Positions 50,381-61,060 of a stretch of DNA of 64,000 bases are shown here, piece by piece. The DNA lies in contig NZ_VMNW02000022.1 in NCBI RefSeq assembly GCF_007713735.2, forward strand, positions 1 through 64,000. Reading direction: 5' to 3'. Position numbers and translations under genes: made by a program. Within the stretch, counting starts at the first letter, position 1, and each line of letters begins with the position of its first letter. A model generated the notes under the pieces. The model worked only from the letters and a program-made list of their open reading frames with translations, was not told the DNA's origin and made no database searches. Origin of the DNA: Amycolatopsis acidicola. GTDB lineage: Bacteria; Actinomycetota; Actinomycetes; Mycobacteriales; Pseudonocardiaceae.

Positions 50381-50601
50381 GTCGCCCGCCACCACCCTCA
50401 ACGGACGCGCTCCGCGCGGCTAGCCACATTCAAGGTGGCCCCTGACTCCGGGATCGCCTCATCATGAATTCCCACCCGCCACCCGGCCGCCACCCCTGAA
50501 GGACACGCTCCGCGCGACAGTGCTTTCACCACTTCGGCGCTGTCCTCGCCAGGAGCCACCCACCCGCCACCACCCTCAACGGACGCGCTCCGCGCGGCTC
50601 C
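50381..50601. repeat. Three copies of an intergenic repeat (copies B, C, D)
   Basis: Copies near 50381-50425, 50471-50518 and 50559-50601 share CCCGCCACCACCCTCAA then GGACGCGCTCCGCGCGGCT; C is the most diverged. A fourth copy (A) lies at 41961-42006 just before the Jet-like operon. The gap 50331-50672 otherwise contains no gene. The G/C palindromic core CGCGCTCCGCGCG could fold. Confidence 0.7.
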
Positions 50602-50672
50602 GCCGATTCAAACCCCCGGCGGTGCCGGTTGACGGCCCACCGCAAACGGCTCCGCCGCTTCCAAAACGCAAC

Positions 50673-51317
50673 CTAGTCCGCGCGCCCGTTGAGGGCGATC
50701 CCGGCGCCGAGGCCGATCATCACGAGGCCTCCGGTGCCGCCGACCAGCTCCAGCCGGCGCGGCGAGCGCGCGAACCACGAGCGCGCCGCGCCGGCGACGA
50801 GCGCCCATACGCTGTCGCAGATCAGCGCGATCACCGGCAGGCAGATGCCGAGCAGCATGATCTGGACCGGCACCGCCCCCGCGCCCGCTTCCACGAACGG
50901 GGGCAGGAACGCGGCGAGGAACACGATCGACTTCGGGTTGGCGAACCCGACGACGTACCCGTCACGCACCACCTTCCACGCCGGGCCGGGCGAAGCGGGC
51001 ACCGCGGCGTGGAACGCGTCGCTGAGTTTGCGGCGGTGCCGCAGCGCCTGCACCCCGAGGTAGACCAGGTAGCCGGCACCGGCGAACTTGATCACCGTGA
51101 ACACCGCCGCCGAGCCCGCGACGATCGCGCCCAGCCCGAAGGCGACCGCGACCACCTGCGTGTACACGCCGAACGCGTTGCCGACGACGGTCAGCAGCGC
51201 GCCCCGCCGCCCGACGGTGAGCGCGCGGCTGATCGTGAACAGCACGCTCGGGCCCGGGACGATGACCATGACGAACACCAGCGCGGCGAACGTCGCGAAG
51301 TGGCTGGGGGAGACCAT
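50673..51317 (-). CDS. LysE/RhtB-family amino-acid exporter
   Basis: 214 residues with about six transmembrane helices. Starts FATFAALVFVMVIVPGPSVLFTISRALTVGRRGAL (read in parts), where PGP is the family signature; GFANPKSIVFLAAFLPPFV follows. Exports amino acids or related metabolites; the specific substrate is unknown. TACGGT (complement of 51324-51329) lies six bases before the ATG, so leaderless expression is likely. Confidence 0.87.
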   Translation of the reverse strand: MVSPSHFATFAALVFVMVIVPGPSVLFTISRALTVGRRGALLTVVGNAFGVYTQVVAVAFGLGAIVAGSAAVFTVIKFAGAGYLVYLGVQALRHRRKLSDAFHAAVPASPGPAWKVVRDGYVVGFANPKSIVFLAAFLPPFVEAGAGAVPVQIMLLGICLPVIALICDSVWALVAGAARSWFARSPRRLELVGGTGGLVMIGLGAGIALNGRAD

Positions 51318-51389
51318 TTCCCCACCGTAGCCAGCACGCCGCCCGCGGCGAACCGATTTTTGTCGGTGCCCGGTGGTAGGAAAGCAGGC

Positions 51390-52556
51390 GTGAAAAGACG
51401 CATCCGCGCCGCGGAACGGCGAGCCCGCCTGGCGCTGCGGCACCACCTCGCCGCGCCGGCCCGCGGCGTGCCCGAGGTCGCGGAGAGCCTCATCGCCTTG
51501 CACGCCACCGATCCGGCGACGGTGCACGTGTCCGCGGCGGTGCGCCTCGCCGAGCCCGAGACGGCCGAGCGCGCCCTGTACGAGGATCGTTCGCTGGTCC
51601 GGATGCTCGGGATGCGGCGCACGATGTTCGTCGTGCCCGCCGCGCTCGTGCCCGTCGTGCAGGCAGCCTGCACCGACGAAATCGCCCGCAAGCAACGGAA
51701 ACTGCTCCTCCAGCACCTCGCCACCGCGGAGCTGGACGGCGATCTCGGCGCCTGGCTGGCCGAGGTCGAGCAGGGCGCGCTGGCCGCGCTGGAAGCCCGC
51801 GGCACGGCGCAGGCGCAGGAGATCGCCGACGGGGAGGCCCGGCTCCGCACCAAGATCACGATGGCGGCCGGAAAGCCTTACGAGGCAACGGGTTACATCA
51901 CGAACCGGGTGCTGTTCCTGCTCGCCGCGCAGGGCCTGATCGTGCGCGGGCGCCCGCGCGGATCCTGGCTGTCCACCCAGTACGCGTGGGCCACCGCGGA
52001 GTCCTGGCTCGGCGCCGCGCCGCCCGCGATCCCGGCGGACGAGGCGCGCGCCGAACTGGCCCGGCGCTGGCTGCGCGCCTTCGGCCCGGCGCCGGTGGAC
52101 GATCTCAAATGGTGGACCGGCTGGACGGCGGGCCAGGTGAAGAAGGCGCTCGCGCGGATCGGCCCGGTGGAGGTCGACCTCGACGGCGTGCCGGGCCTGG
52201 TGCTGCCCGAGGACGCGGAGCCGGTGGCCGAGCCGGAGCCGCGGGCCGTGCTGCTGCCCGCGCTGGATCCCACGCCGATGGGATGGAAAGCGCGCGAGTT
52301 CTACCTCGGCGCGCACGAGGCGCCGTTGTTCGACCGCACCGGCAACATCGGGCCCACGGTCTGGTGGGGCGGGCGCGTCGTCGGCGGCTGGGCGCAGCGC
52401 GCGGACGGGGAGATCGCGGTGCGCCTGCTGGAGGACGCCGGCGCCGAGGCGGAAAAGGCGATCGAGGGTGAATCCGCCCGGCTGTCCGCTTGGCTGGGGC
52501 CGGTCAGGGTAACCCCGAAGTTCCGGACACCACTGGAAAAAGAGCTGGCTTCTTGA
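51390..52556 (+). CDS. HTH_42 winged-helix protein (AlkZ/YcaQ-related)
   Basis: 388 residues. Three winged-helix modules then a C-terminal beta domain, as in the AlkZ/YcaQ DNA glycosylase superfamily: AAERRARLALRHHLA, VRMLGMRRTMFVVP, ATGYITNRVLFLLAAQGLIVRGRPRGSWLSTQYAWA and LARRWLRAFGPAPVDDLKWWTGW (read in parts). At the position of the catalytic QxQ or QxD pair the protein reads LHATDPATVH, i.e. H-A-T. DNA-glycosylase activity is therefore uncertain. GGAAAG precedes the GTG start. Confidence 0.72.
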   Translation: MKRRIRAAERRARLALRHHLAAPARGVPEVAESLIALHATDPATVHVSAAVRLAEPETAERALYEDRSLVRMLGMRRTMFVVPAALVPVVQAACTDEIARKQRKLLLQHLATAELDGDLGAWLAEVEQGALAALEARGTAQAQEIADGEARLRTKITMAAGKPYEATGYITNRVLFLLAAQGLIVRGRPRGSWLSTQYAWATAESWLGAAPPAIPADEARAELARRWLRAFGPAPVDDLKWWTGWTAGQVKKALARIGPVEVDLDGVPGLVLPEDAEPVAEPEPRAVLLPALDPTPMGWKAREFYLGAHEAPLFDRTGNIGPTVWWGGRVVGGWAQRADGEIAVRLLEDAGAEAEKAIEGESARLSAWLGPVRVTPKFRTPLEKELAS

Positions 52557-52568
52557 TCGTTTACGGCC

Positions 52569-53736
<1,168 letters not shown>

Positions 53737-53752
53737 GGTCAGACGAAACCCG

Positions 53753-54990
53753 ATGGCAGTCAAAACTCTGGAAGACCTGCTCTCCGAAGGTGTCGCGGGG
53801 CGGCGCGTCCTGGTCCGCTCGGACCTGAACGTGCCGCTCGACGGCGAGAAGATCACCGACGACGGCCGGGTGCGCGCCGCGCTCCCGACCATCAAGCGCC
53901 TGGCCGAGGCCGGCGCGAAGGTGATCGTCGCCGCGCACCTCGGCCGTCCGAAGGGCGAGCCCGACGCCAAGTACTCGCTGAGCCCGGTCGCGGCCCGGCT
54001 CGGCGAGCTGCTCGGCGCCGAGGTGCGCCTCGCCGGTGACGTCGTGGGCGAACAGGCGAAAGCAGTCGCGGCCGGGCTGGCCGACGGCGCCGTCGCGCTG
54101 CTGGAGAACGTGCGCTTCGACCCGCGCGAGACCAGCAAGTCCGACGCCGAGCGCGCCGCGCTGGCCGCCGAGCTGGCCGCGCTGACCGGAGACAGTGCTG
54201 ATGCCTCTGGCGCCGGCGGGCGCGGGGGCGCGTTCGTCTCCGACGGTTTCGGTGTGGTGCACCGGAAGCAGGCCTCGGTGTACGACGTGGCCCGCGCCCT
54301 GCCCGCGTACGCGGGCGGCTTGGTGCTGGCGGAGCTCGAGGTGCTGAGCAAGCTCACCGGTGACCCGGAGCGGCCGTACGTGGTCGTGCTCGGCGGCTCG
54401 AAGGTGTCCGACAAGCTCGCGGTGATCGAGGCGCTGCTGCCCAAGGTGGACAAGCTCCTCATCGGCGGCGGCATGGCGTTCACGTTCCTCGCGGCGCAGG
54501 GCCATGGCGTCGGCGCTTCCTTGCTGGAGAAGGATTTCGTGGAGACGGCGCGTAAGCTGCTCGACGCGAACGGCGACAAGATCGTGGTCCCGGTGGACGT
54601 CGTGGTGGCGGACAAGTTCGCCGCCGACGCCGCCACCGACACCGTCGCGGCCGGGGCGATCCCGGAGGGCTGGATGGGCCTGGACATCGGCCCGCGCACC
54701 ACCGAGGCGTTCGCCGCCGAGGTGTCGCGCGCGAAGACGGTGTTCTGGAACGGGCCCGCCGGCGTGTTCGAGCTGGCGCCGTTCGCGGCGGGCACGCGCG
54801 GCGTGGCGCGGGCGATCGCGGACTCGTCCGCGTTCAGCGTGGTCGGCGGTGGCGACTCCGCCGCCGCGGTCCGGGTGCTGGGCCTGCCCGACGACGGGTT
54901 CTCGCACATCTCCACCGGCGGCGGCGCGTCGCTGGAGTACCTCGAGGGCAAGGAGCTGCCCGGGGTCGCGGTGCTGGGGGAGGAGGCCTG

Positions 54991-54991
<1 letters not shown>
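53753..54991 (+). CDS. pgk: Phosphoglycerate kinase
   Basis: 412 residues. [32 protein letters not shown] and [17 protein letters not shown] are typical; the C-terminal [11 protein letters not shown] binds the nucleotide. A Gly/Ala/Ser-rich stretch ([14 protein letters not shown]) lengthens the loop before [14 protein letters not shown]. 16 bases after gap; TGATG overlap with tpiA. Confidence 0.97.
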
Positions 54992-55779
<788 letters not shown>

Positions 55780-55908
55780 GGCCCGGCGCTGCCGAGTAGT
55801 CTGTCAACCTCAGACCGTCACACAATCAGGGAACGCCGTTCGGCTCGCGTACGATCGGGCCCACCCGCCCGGCAGGTCGTGCACGGCCCGAAGACTACAG
55901 AGGATGAA
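55780..55908 (+). promoter_or_regulatory. tpiA-secG spacer with possible secG promoters
   Basis: Two -10-like hexamers, TAGTCT (55797-55802) and TACGAT (55850-55855), neither with a good -35. AGAGGA (55899-55904) is the secG ribosome binding site. Confidence 0.35.
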
Positions 55909-56139
55909 ATGAAGCTGTTCCTGCAAATCCTGATGATCGCGACCAGTGTGCTGCTGGTGATCGCGGTACTGCTGCACCGCGGGCGCGGCGGCGGGTTGTC
56001 CTCGTTGTTCGGCGGAGGGATGCAGTCGAGCCTCGCGGGGTCGAGCGTGGCCGAGAAGAACCTCGACCGCATCACCCTCTTGCTCGGTGCCATCTGGTTG
56101 ATCAGCATCGTGGGCCTCGGCCTGCTGCTGAAGGTCTGA
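55909..56139 (+). CDS. secG: Preprotein translocase subunit SecG
   Basis: 76 residues with two transmembrane helices (LFLQILMIATSVLLVIAVLL and ITLLLGAIWLISIVGLGLLL) joined by a Gly-rich cytoplasmic loop containing GGGLSSLFGGGMQSSLAGS. Auxiliary part of the SecYEG channel. The ATG at 55909 fits the AGAGGA site; an upstream in-frame start at 55879 lacks one. Confidence 0.93.
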   Translation: MKLFLQILMIATSVLLVIAVLLHRGRGGGLSSLFGGGMQSSLAGSSVAEKNLDRITLLLGAIWLISIVGLGLLLKV

Positions 56140-56191
56140 GAGCACGGGCGTGCCTATGGGGGGTGCGCCGCCGAAAACACTGTGAGGATTC

Positions 56192-56533
56192 ATGGTTGGC
56201 GGTAACGCGATTCGAGGCACCAGGGTCGGTGCCGGTCCTTCCGGCGAGTCGGAACGCGGCGAGTCCGCACCGCGGCGCCGGATTTCCTACTGGTGTGCCA
56301 ACGGGCACGAGTCGCGTCCCTCGTTCTCGATGGACGCGGAGGTCCCGGAGGAGTGGGACTGCCCCCGCTGCGGCCTGCCCGGTGGGCAGGACGCCAAGAA
56401 CCCACCCGCCGCGCCACGGACCGAGCCGTACAAGACCCACCTGGCGTACGTGAAGGAGCGGCGCAGCGACGCCGACGGGGAGGCCATCCTCGCCGAAGCG
56501 CTCGAGCGGCTCCGCCAGCGCCGCCAGATCTGA
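56192..56533 (+). CDS. rbpA: RNA polymerase-binding protein RbpA
   Basis: 113 residues. The N-terminal MVGGNAIRGTRVGAGP is near-invariant in RbpA. The zinc-ribbon-like core has Cys pairs in WCANGHE and WDCPRCGLPGGQD, and the C-terminal sigma-interaction domain is HLAYVKERRSDADGEAIL. It stabilises open complexes with the principal sigma factor; in Streptomyces it is SigR-controlled, but I found no SigR-type promoter here. It ends in a strong terminator at 56653. Confidence 0.96.
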   Translation: MVGGNAIRGTRVGAGPSGESERGESAPRRRISYWCANGHESRPSFSMDAEVPEEWDCPRCGLPGGQDAKNPPAAPRTEPYKTHLAYVKERRSDADGEAILAEALERLRQRRQI

Positions 56534-56652
56534 TCCCACGGCGGCCGCGGCCGCCACGGGATCGGCCCGGTTCCCGGCGCACCAGGGAAGCCGGCCCGCC
56601 GCCAGGACCCCGCGGCTGGTTCTTGATCCGGACAGTGTCCGATACCGGACAA

Positions 56653-56680
56653 AAGGGGCCGGGCCCTCGCCCGGCCCCTT
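56653..56680 (+). terminator. Strong hairpin terminator after rbpA
   Basis: Perfect 11-bp stem AAGGGGCCGGG / CCCGGCCCCTT with a 6-base loop (CCCTCG), 119 bases after the rbpA stop. No U-tract. It marks the end of the gap-to-rbpA block. Confidence 0.8.
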
Positions 56681-56699
56681 CGGCATGTCCGCACAAGGT

Positions 56700-57590
56700 T
56701 GAAGGGCGGGCACTTCGCCCGGCCCCCCGGTGTTCCCGGGTGGGTTCGCCGGGGGAGCGGGCTGCGTGGCGCCTTCGGGTTTCGGGTACGTGGGGAGGGA
56801 AGCCGGGCCGCGGCGCGGCGCCTCCGCGCTTGGGCTCGGGGAAGGACGCGGGCCCTCGCGCTTGGGCTCGCCGGGGCGAGGGGCTGAGTGGCCTGCCTCT
56901 CCGGTTTCCCCGCACTGGGGCGCGGGCGCGGACGCGGCCAGGTGCCTCCGTGCTTGGGCTCGCGGGGGCGAGAGGCTGGGTGGCTTGCCGCTCCGGTTTC
57001 CCGCACTGGGGCGTGTTTTGGGTGCGGGCGGGGCCAGCTGTCTCCGTGCTTGCGTTCGCTGGGGGCGAGAGGCTGGGTGGGCCTGTCTCTCCGGTTTCCC
57101 GCATGGGGGCGCGGGTTTGGGCGCGGGCGCGGCCAGGTGCCTGCGCGTCTGCGTTCGCGGGGGACCATGCTGGCCGGTGGCTTGACCTCACCGGATTTCG
57201 GCTCGCCGGGGGCGAGGGGCTGGGGCATGGTCTGCTGCTGCCCCCGCCTTTCCTCATGCTGGGAGGAAGGCTGGGTCGCGGGCAGGCGTCACCGCGCTTC
57301 GGCTCGCGGGGAGGCAAGCTGGGCTCCGGCCCGGTGCCCCCGCGCTTCTGCCCCGCTGCGAGGAAAACCGCGCTGCCCCTCGCGCTTCCGTTCGCGGGGC
57401 GAGAGGGCTGGAAGGTGTCTGGCGCGCCTGCGTTTCCGCACACGGCGACAAGCACTGGGCCGCGCCGCCCAGTGTCCGCCGCCCAGTGTCCACGGCTCTC
57501 CGCGCCCGGCGCGGAAAGCCCCTGGTGCGGCGCCGCCGGAATCCCGCGCTCGACGAGCAGCCAGGCCATAGCCCCGCGCTCGCCTGCCCC
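56700..57590. repeat. G-rich degenerate-repeat spacer, no confident gene
   Basis: Roughly 900 bases of low-complexity, G-rich plus strand. A degenerate unit of about 92-98 bases recurs: the anchor CTCCGGTTTC is at 56899, 56991 and 57089, each followed by CC(C)GCA(C)TGGGG and flanked by CTTGGGCTCG-like and GGGGCGAGAGGCTGGGTGG-like blocks, fading after about 57200. Frames stay open on both strands only through lack of A/T; translations are Pro/Arg- or Gly/Arg-rich without family signatures. Multiple GGG and GGGG runs could form G-quadruplexes. Confidence 0.65.
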
Positions 57591-58781
57591 TCAGCCGCGC
57601 ACCGGGTAGCTGGCCCGGACCCGGAAACCGCCGTCGTCGGTGGGGGTGGTCTCGAAGCTGCCGCCGAGAAGCCGCGCGCGTTCGGCGAGGCCGGTGAGGC
57701 CGTGCCCGCCCGAGGGCAGCGGGGTCACCGGCGCGCTCGGGCTTTCATTGCACACCTCGATGTTCAGCGCGTCGCCGTCCCCGAGGATCAGCACCGTGGC
57801 CGCGGCCCCCGGCGCGTGCTTGCGCACATTCGTCAGGCATTCCTGGACGGTCCGGTACGCCGCCGCGGAAACCTTGGCGGGCAACTGTTCCGGCACGCTG
57901 TCCACGGTCAGCTGCACCGGCACCTCGCACCCCCGCACGAGCTGCGTCAGCTCACCGATACCCGGATGCGGCCCGTCGTCCGCGGCCCCGGACCGCAGCA
58001 CCCCGACCAGCGACCGCAGCTCCTCCAGCGTCCGCGTGGACAGCTGCCGGATCACTTTCGCCGTCTCCTGCGCGCTTTCCGAGCCCGGGGTGGTGGCCAG
58101 CACGCCCGCCTGCATCGCGATCAGCGTGATGTCGTGCGAGACGACGTCGTGCATTTCCCTGGCGAGCCTGGCGCGTTCCTCCGCGCGGACGGCGTCGTCG
58201 TGCAGTTTGCGTTCCCGGTCGCGGCTCGCGGCCAGCTCGACGAGTTTCTGCGACAGCTGGGCGCGCGCCCCGATGAGCAGCCCGATCGCGATCGGCATCC
58301 CCGCCACCAGTATCCCGTACAGCCCGTCCAGGACGTGTTCCCGCCAGCTCAGCGTCGTGAAATCGGACAGCGGCCATTGGATGAACCGGCACGCCCACAC
58401 CAGCGCCGCGCCGACCCACACCTGCCAATGCGTCTGCTTGCGGGTGGCGAGCATCCCCAGCGCGATCATCGCGGCCAGCTGCGACCAGCCGGTGAGGAAA
58501 CCGGGCACGGTGCCCAGCACCACCGCGAACGGCAGCCACCGCCGCCCCACCAGAGCGAGGCAGGCGAACGCGGAAAGGTAGATCGAGTACGGCGGCGCCT
58601 TGTCCGGGATCACCAGCCACACGTCGGCCACGGCCAGCAGCACGGCCACCGCGTCGATGGCCAGCGGCACCACGTTGTCCCGTCTCAGCAGCACCTGCCA
58701 CCGTGAGCCGGAACGCGCGCGTGCCCGGTCGGTGGCCTGGCCACCGACCGGGATCCCGATGGAGAGTCCCTCTGTGCTCAT
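57591..58781 (-). CDS. Orphan sensor histidine kinase (NarL/DesK-type, HisKA_3)
   Basis: 396 residues from the ATG at 58781. About five to six transmembrane segments fall between residues 35 and 170 without a large extracellular loop. A dimerisation helix follows with the phospho-acceptor His in LAREMHDVVSHDITLIAMQ, then an HATPase_c domain (VQECLTNVRKHAPGA and GGHGLTGLAERARLLGG). Such kinases normally pair with a LuxR-type response regulator gene, but none lies on either side. A 9-bp dyad (58853-58881) lies 72 bases upstream. Confidence 0.87.
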   Translation of the reverse strand: MSTEGLSIGIPVGGQATDRARARSGSRWQVLLRRDNVVPLAIDAVAVLLAVADVWLVIPDKAPPYSIYLSAFACLALVGRRWLPFAVVLGTVPGFLTGWSQLAAMIALGMLATRKQTHWQVWVGAALVWACRFIQWPLSDFTTLSWREHVLDGLYGILVAGMPIAIGLLIGARAQLSQKLVELAASRDRERKLHDDAVRAEERARLAREMHDVVSHDITLIAMQAGVLATTPGSESAQETAKVIRQLSTRTLEELRSLVGVLRSGAADDGPHPGIGELTQLVRGCEVPVQLTVDSVPEQLPAKVSAAAYRTVQECLTNVRKHAPGAAATVLILGDGDALNIEVCNESPSAPVTPLPSGGHGLTGLAERARLLGGSFETTPTDDGGFRVRASYPVRG

Positions 58782-58852
58782 GCGATCGGACCTCACTCGT
58801 CTTGTGGACTTGACTCATGAGATGCGCGAAGCGGCCGATCGGGACGCGTACC

Positions 58853-58881
58853 GCCCGTTAAATGTGCGGATGTTAACGGGC
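58853..58881. promoter_or_regulatory. 9-bp perfect dyad upstream of the sensor kinase
   Basis: GCCCGTTAA and TTAACGGGC (58853-58861 and 58873-58881) spaced by 11 bases. The TTAA cores and spacing resemble a dimeric regulator site. It also lies 35 bases after the beta-lactamase-like gene on the minus strand, so an intrinsic terminator is the alternative. Confidence 0.5.
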
Positions 58882-58915
58882 ATCGGTGTGACCGCGGTGA
58901 ATTTTCCGCTCCCGA

Positions 58916-60181
58916 TCAGGAGAAATACTGTGGGTAGAGGTCATTCGCCGGCCAGTTCGTCACCCCGTTGTAGGCGGTCCACATCGCGGAATCGATGTCG
59001 CCGTAAGCAAGGCCCGACGCGTCGTCGCGCTGGTTGAGCAACACGGCCCAGCTCGCGCCCGCGTAATTGCGCACCAGGAACGTGTACGTGCCGGGGAGAC
59101 TCCCGTCGTGCCAGGTGTTCTGCCCGGTGCCGCCGGTGGTGACCGGGCGGACGAGCCAGCCGAGGCCGTAGTAGGAGCCGCCGCTGTTGACGCCGGTCTC
59201 CGGCTTGGTCCAGACCTTCGCGAGCGACGTGCCGTCGAGCACCTTGGAACCCTTGTCGAAGGCGCTCGCCCACCGCACCATGTCTACCGCGGACGAGATC
59301 CACGCGCCGTTGGCGTAGTGCAGCCGCATGCTGAACGTGCCGTAGGGCGCGGCCACCGTGGCACCGGATTCGTCGAGCACCGTCGTCCCGGTGTACTGGG
59401 ATTTGTACGGCACCTCACCGCTGTGCTTCGCCACGCTCCAGCCCTGCGCCATGCGCGTGATGCCCAGTGGCGTGAACAACTTCTGCTGCACGTAATCCGC
59501 GTACGTGGTGCCGCTGACCTTCTCGACGATCTGGCCCGCGAGCAGGTACCCGAAGTTGGAGTAGGCGTACGTGCTGCCGGGCGCGTGGTCCAGTGGCTGC
59601 CCGGCCATGTACTTCACGACGTCGGCGGGAGACAGCTCCATCGGCACGCCGAGCGCCTGCGAAATGGTGCTGTCCTTGAACAACGGGTCACCCGAGATGG
59701 CGCGATCCCAGCCACCCAGGTGCTGCAGCAGCCGCTGGACGGTGACCTGGGACAGCCGGGAGTCGGCCGTCTGGCCGGGCGGCGGTGTCAGGTCGAGCAG
59801 AGACGTGATCGGCGTCGACAGGCTCAGCCGGCCGTCTTGGACGAGGCGAAGCACGGCGGCCGCGGTGACCGACTTCGACAGGCTCGCCACCCGGAACAGC
59901 GAAGTCGGCTGCACCGTCAGCGCGGTGTCCGTGCTGTAGCCGCGGGCGAGCACCAGTCTGCCGCCGTAGGTGACCGCCAGCTGCCCGCCCTGGATACCAC
60001 GGGCCTGCATGAACGTCTTCATCTGGGCGTCGAAACCGCTCAGCGCCGAGACCGCGGTGCCGGTCGTCTTCCACGTGCTCGCCGCGTCGGCGGCCGGGGC
60101 GTTCAGCGCGCCGGCGAGACCGAGCCCGGCCACGCCCGCGAGCTTGCCGAACGTCCGCCGGGACAGGGGTGCCTGATGCAT
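58916..60181 (-). CDS. Tat-exported serine beta-lactamase-like hydrolase (class C / S12)
   Basis: 421 residues. Twin-arginine signal: SRRTFGK then the hydrophobic LAGVAGLGLAGALNAPAADA. Catalytic motifs of the S12/class C fold are SLSK (in VASLSKSVTA), Tyr-Ser-Asn (in YAYSNFGYLLAG) and HDG (in TWHDGSLPG) as the KTG equivalent. Likely a D-aminopeptidase, esterase or penicillin-binding-type enzyme; actual beta-lactamase activity cannot be inferred. Confidence 0.87.
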   Translation of the reverse strand: MHQAPLSRRTFGKLAGVAGLGLAGALNAPAADAASTWKTTGTAVSALSGFDAQMKTFMQARGIQGGQLAVTYGGRLVLARGYSTDTALTVQPTSLFRVASLSKSVTAAAVLRLVQDGRLSLSTPITSLLDLTPPPGQTADSRLSQVTVQRLLQHLGGWDRAISGDPLFKDSTISQALGVPMELSPADVVKYMAGQPLDHAPGSTYAYSNFGYLLAGQIVEKVSGTTYADYVQQKLFTPLGITRMAQGWSVAKHSGEVPYKSQYTGTTVLDESGATVAAPYGTFSMRLHYANGAWISSAVDMVRWASAFDKGSKVLDGTSLAKVWTKPETGVNSGGSYYGLGWLVRPVTTGGTGQNTWHDGSLPGTYTFLVRNYAGASWAVLLNQRDDASGLAYGDIDSAMWTAYNGVTNWPANDLYPQYFS

Positions 60182-60228
60182 GGGGTCCTTTCCTGGGAGG
60201 GTCGGCCCCAGTCAACCCCGCACACGCA

Positions 60229-60270
60229 AGTGGCCGGTTTTCCGCCCGGCTGAGCGGAAAACCGGCCACT
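60229..60270 (-). terminator. 17-bp-stem terminator of the pgi-zwf-opcA-pgl operon
   Basis: AGTGGCCGGTTTTCCGC (60229-60245) and its exact complement (60254-60270) flank an 8-base loop. It begins 11 bases after the pgl stop and is the strongest hairpin in the window. An A/T-rich block lies in mid-stem instead of a U-tract after it. Confidence 0.85.
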
Positions 60271-60280
60271 GGGGAACCGA

Positions 60281-61060
60281 TCAGGCCGTCGGCGGCCGGT
60301 ACACGTGCGACAGCTTCGACGCCGCCGTCTTGTCCACGAGCCACAGCGTGCGCCGCTGCCCGCGGGCACCGGCCACCGGCAGCTGCACCTCGCCGGCACC
60401 GGACAGCGCCATCGCGACCGCGTCCGCCTTCGCCTCGCCGGTGGTCAGCAGCCACACGTCGTGGGAACGGCGGATCGCGGGCAGGGTCAGCGAAACCCGG
60501 GTGGGCGGCGGCTTCGGGCAGTTGCGCACCGCCACCACCGACCGCTCGGTCTCGTACACCGCGGGCGATTCCGGGAACACCGAAGCGGTGTGCCCTTCGC
60601 CGCCGAGCCCCAGCAGCGTGATGTCGAACGAAGGCACGTCGCCGTGATCCTCCGGCAGCGCGTTTTCCGCCAGCACCCGGGCATACGCCTCGGCGGCCGC
60701 GTCGACGTCGTCCCCGAACTCGCCGTCCGAGGCCGCCATCGCGTGCACCCGCTTCGGGTCGACGGGCACGTGGTCCAGCAGGGCCTCGCGGGCCTGCTTT
60801 TCGTTGCGCTCGCCGTCTTCCGCCGGCACGAACCGCTCGTCGCCCCAGTACAGGTCCAGCCGCGACCAGTCGACCGCGTCCCTGGCGGGGGAGGCCCGCA
60901 GCTGCTCCAGCACCGCGATCCCGGTGCTGCCGCCGGTGAGGACCAGCGAGGCCGAGCCCTTGGCGGCCTGCAGGTCCACCAGCCGGGTCACCAGCCTGGC
61001 CGCCACCGCGGCGGCCAGCAGCTCCGGATTGGCGTAGACCACGACCTCGCTGGCGCTCAC
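60281..61060 (-). CDS. pgl: 6-Phosphogluconolactonase
   Basis: Hydrolyses 6-phosphogluconolactone in the oxidative pentose phosphate path. 259 residues. LVLTGGSTGIAVLEQL near residue 40, LYWGDERFVP near 70, and LLGLGGEGHTASVFP with the catalytic-region His are family hallmarks. GTGA overlap with opcA. Also called devB in mycobacteria. Confidence 0.95.
   Translation of the reverse strand: MSASEVVVYANPELLAAAVAARLVTRLVDLQAAKGSASLVLTGGSTGIAVLEQLRASPARDAVDWSRLDLYWGDERFVPAEDGERNEKQAREALLDHVPVDPKRVHAMAASDGEFGDDVDAAAEAYARVLAENALPEDHGDVPSFDITLLGLGGEGHTASVFPESPAVYETERSVVAVRNCPKPPPTRVSLTLPAIRRSHDVWLLTTGEAKADAVAMALSGAGEVQLPVAGARGQRRTLWLVDKTAASKLSHVYRPPTA

Noticed and set aside
56190..57569. A 459-codon open frame on the minus strand in the G-rich spacer
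   Set aside because: It runs through the rbpA coding region and the terminator and reads as Pro/Arg-rich low-complexity sequence with no ribosome binding site or family motif. Open frames are expected by chance at this GC content.
58916..60181. True antibiotic-resistance beta-lactamase
   Set aside because: The S12/class C motifs are shared with many esterases and D-peptidases; sequence alone does not show beta-lactam hydrolysis.
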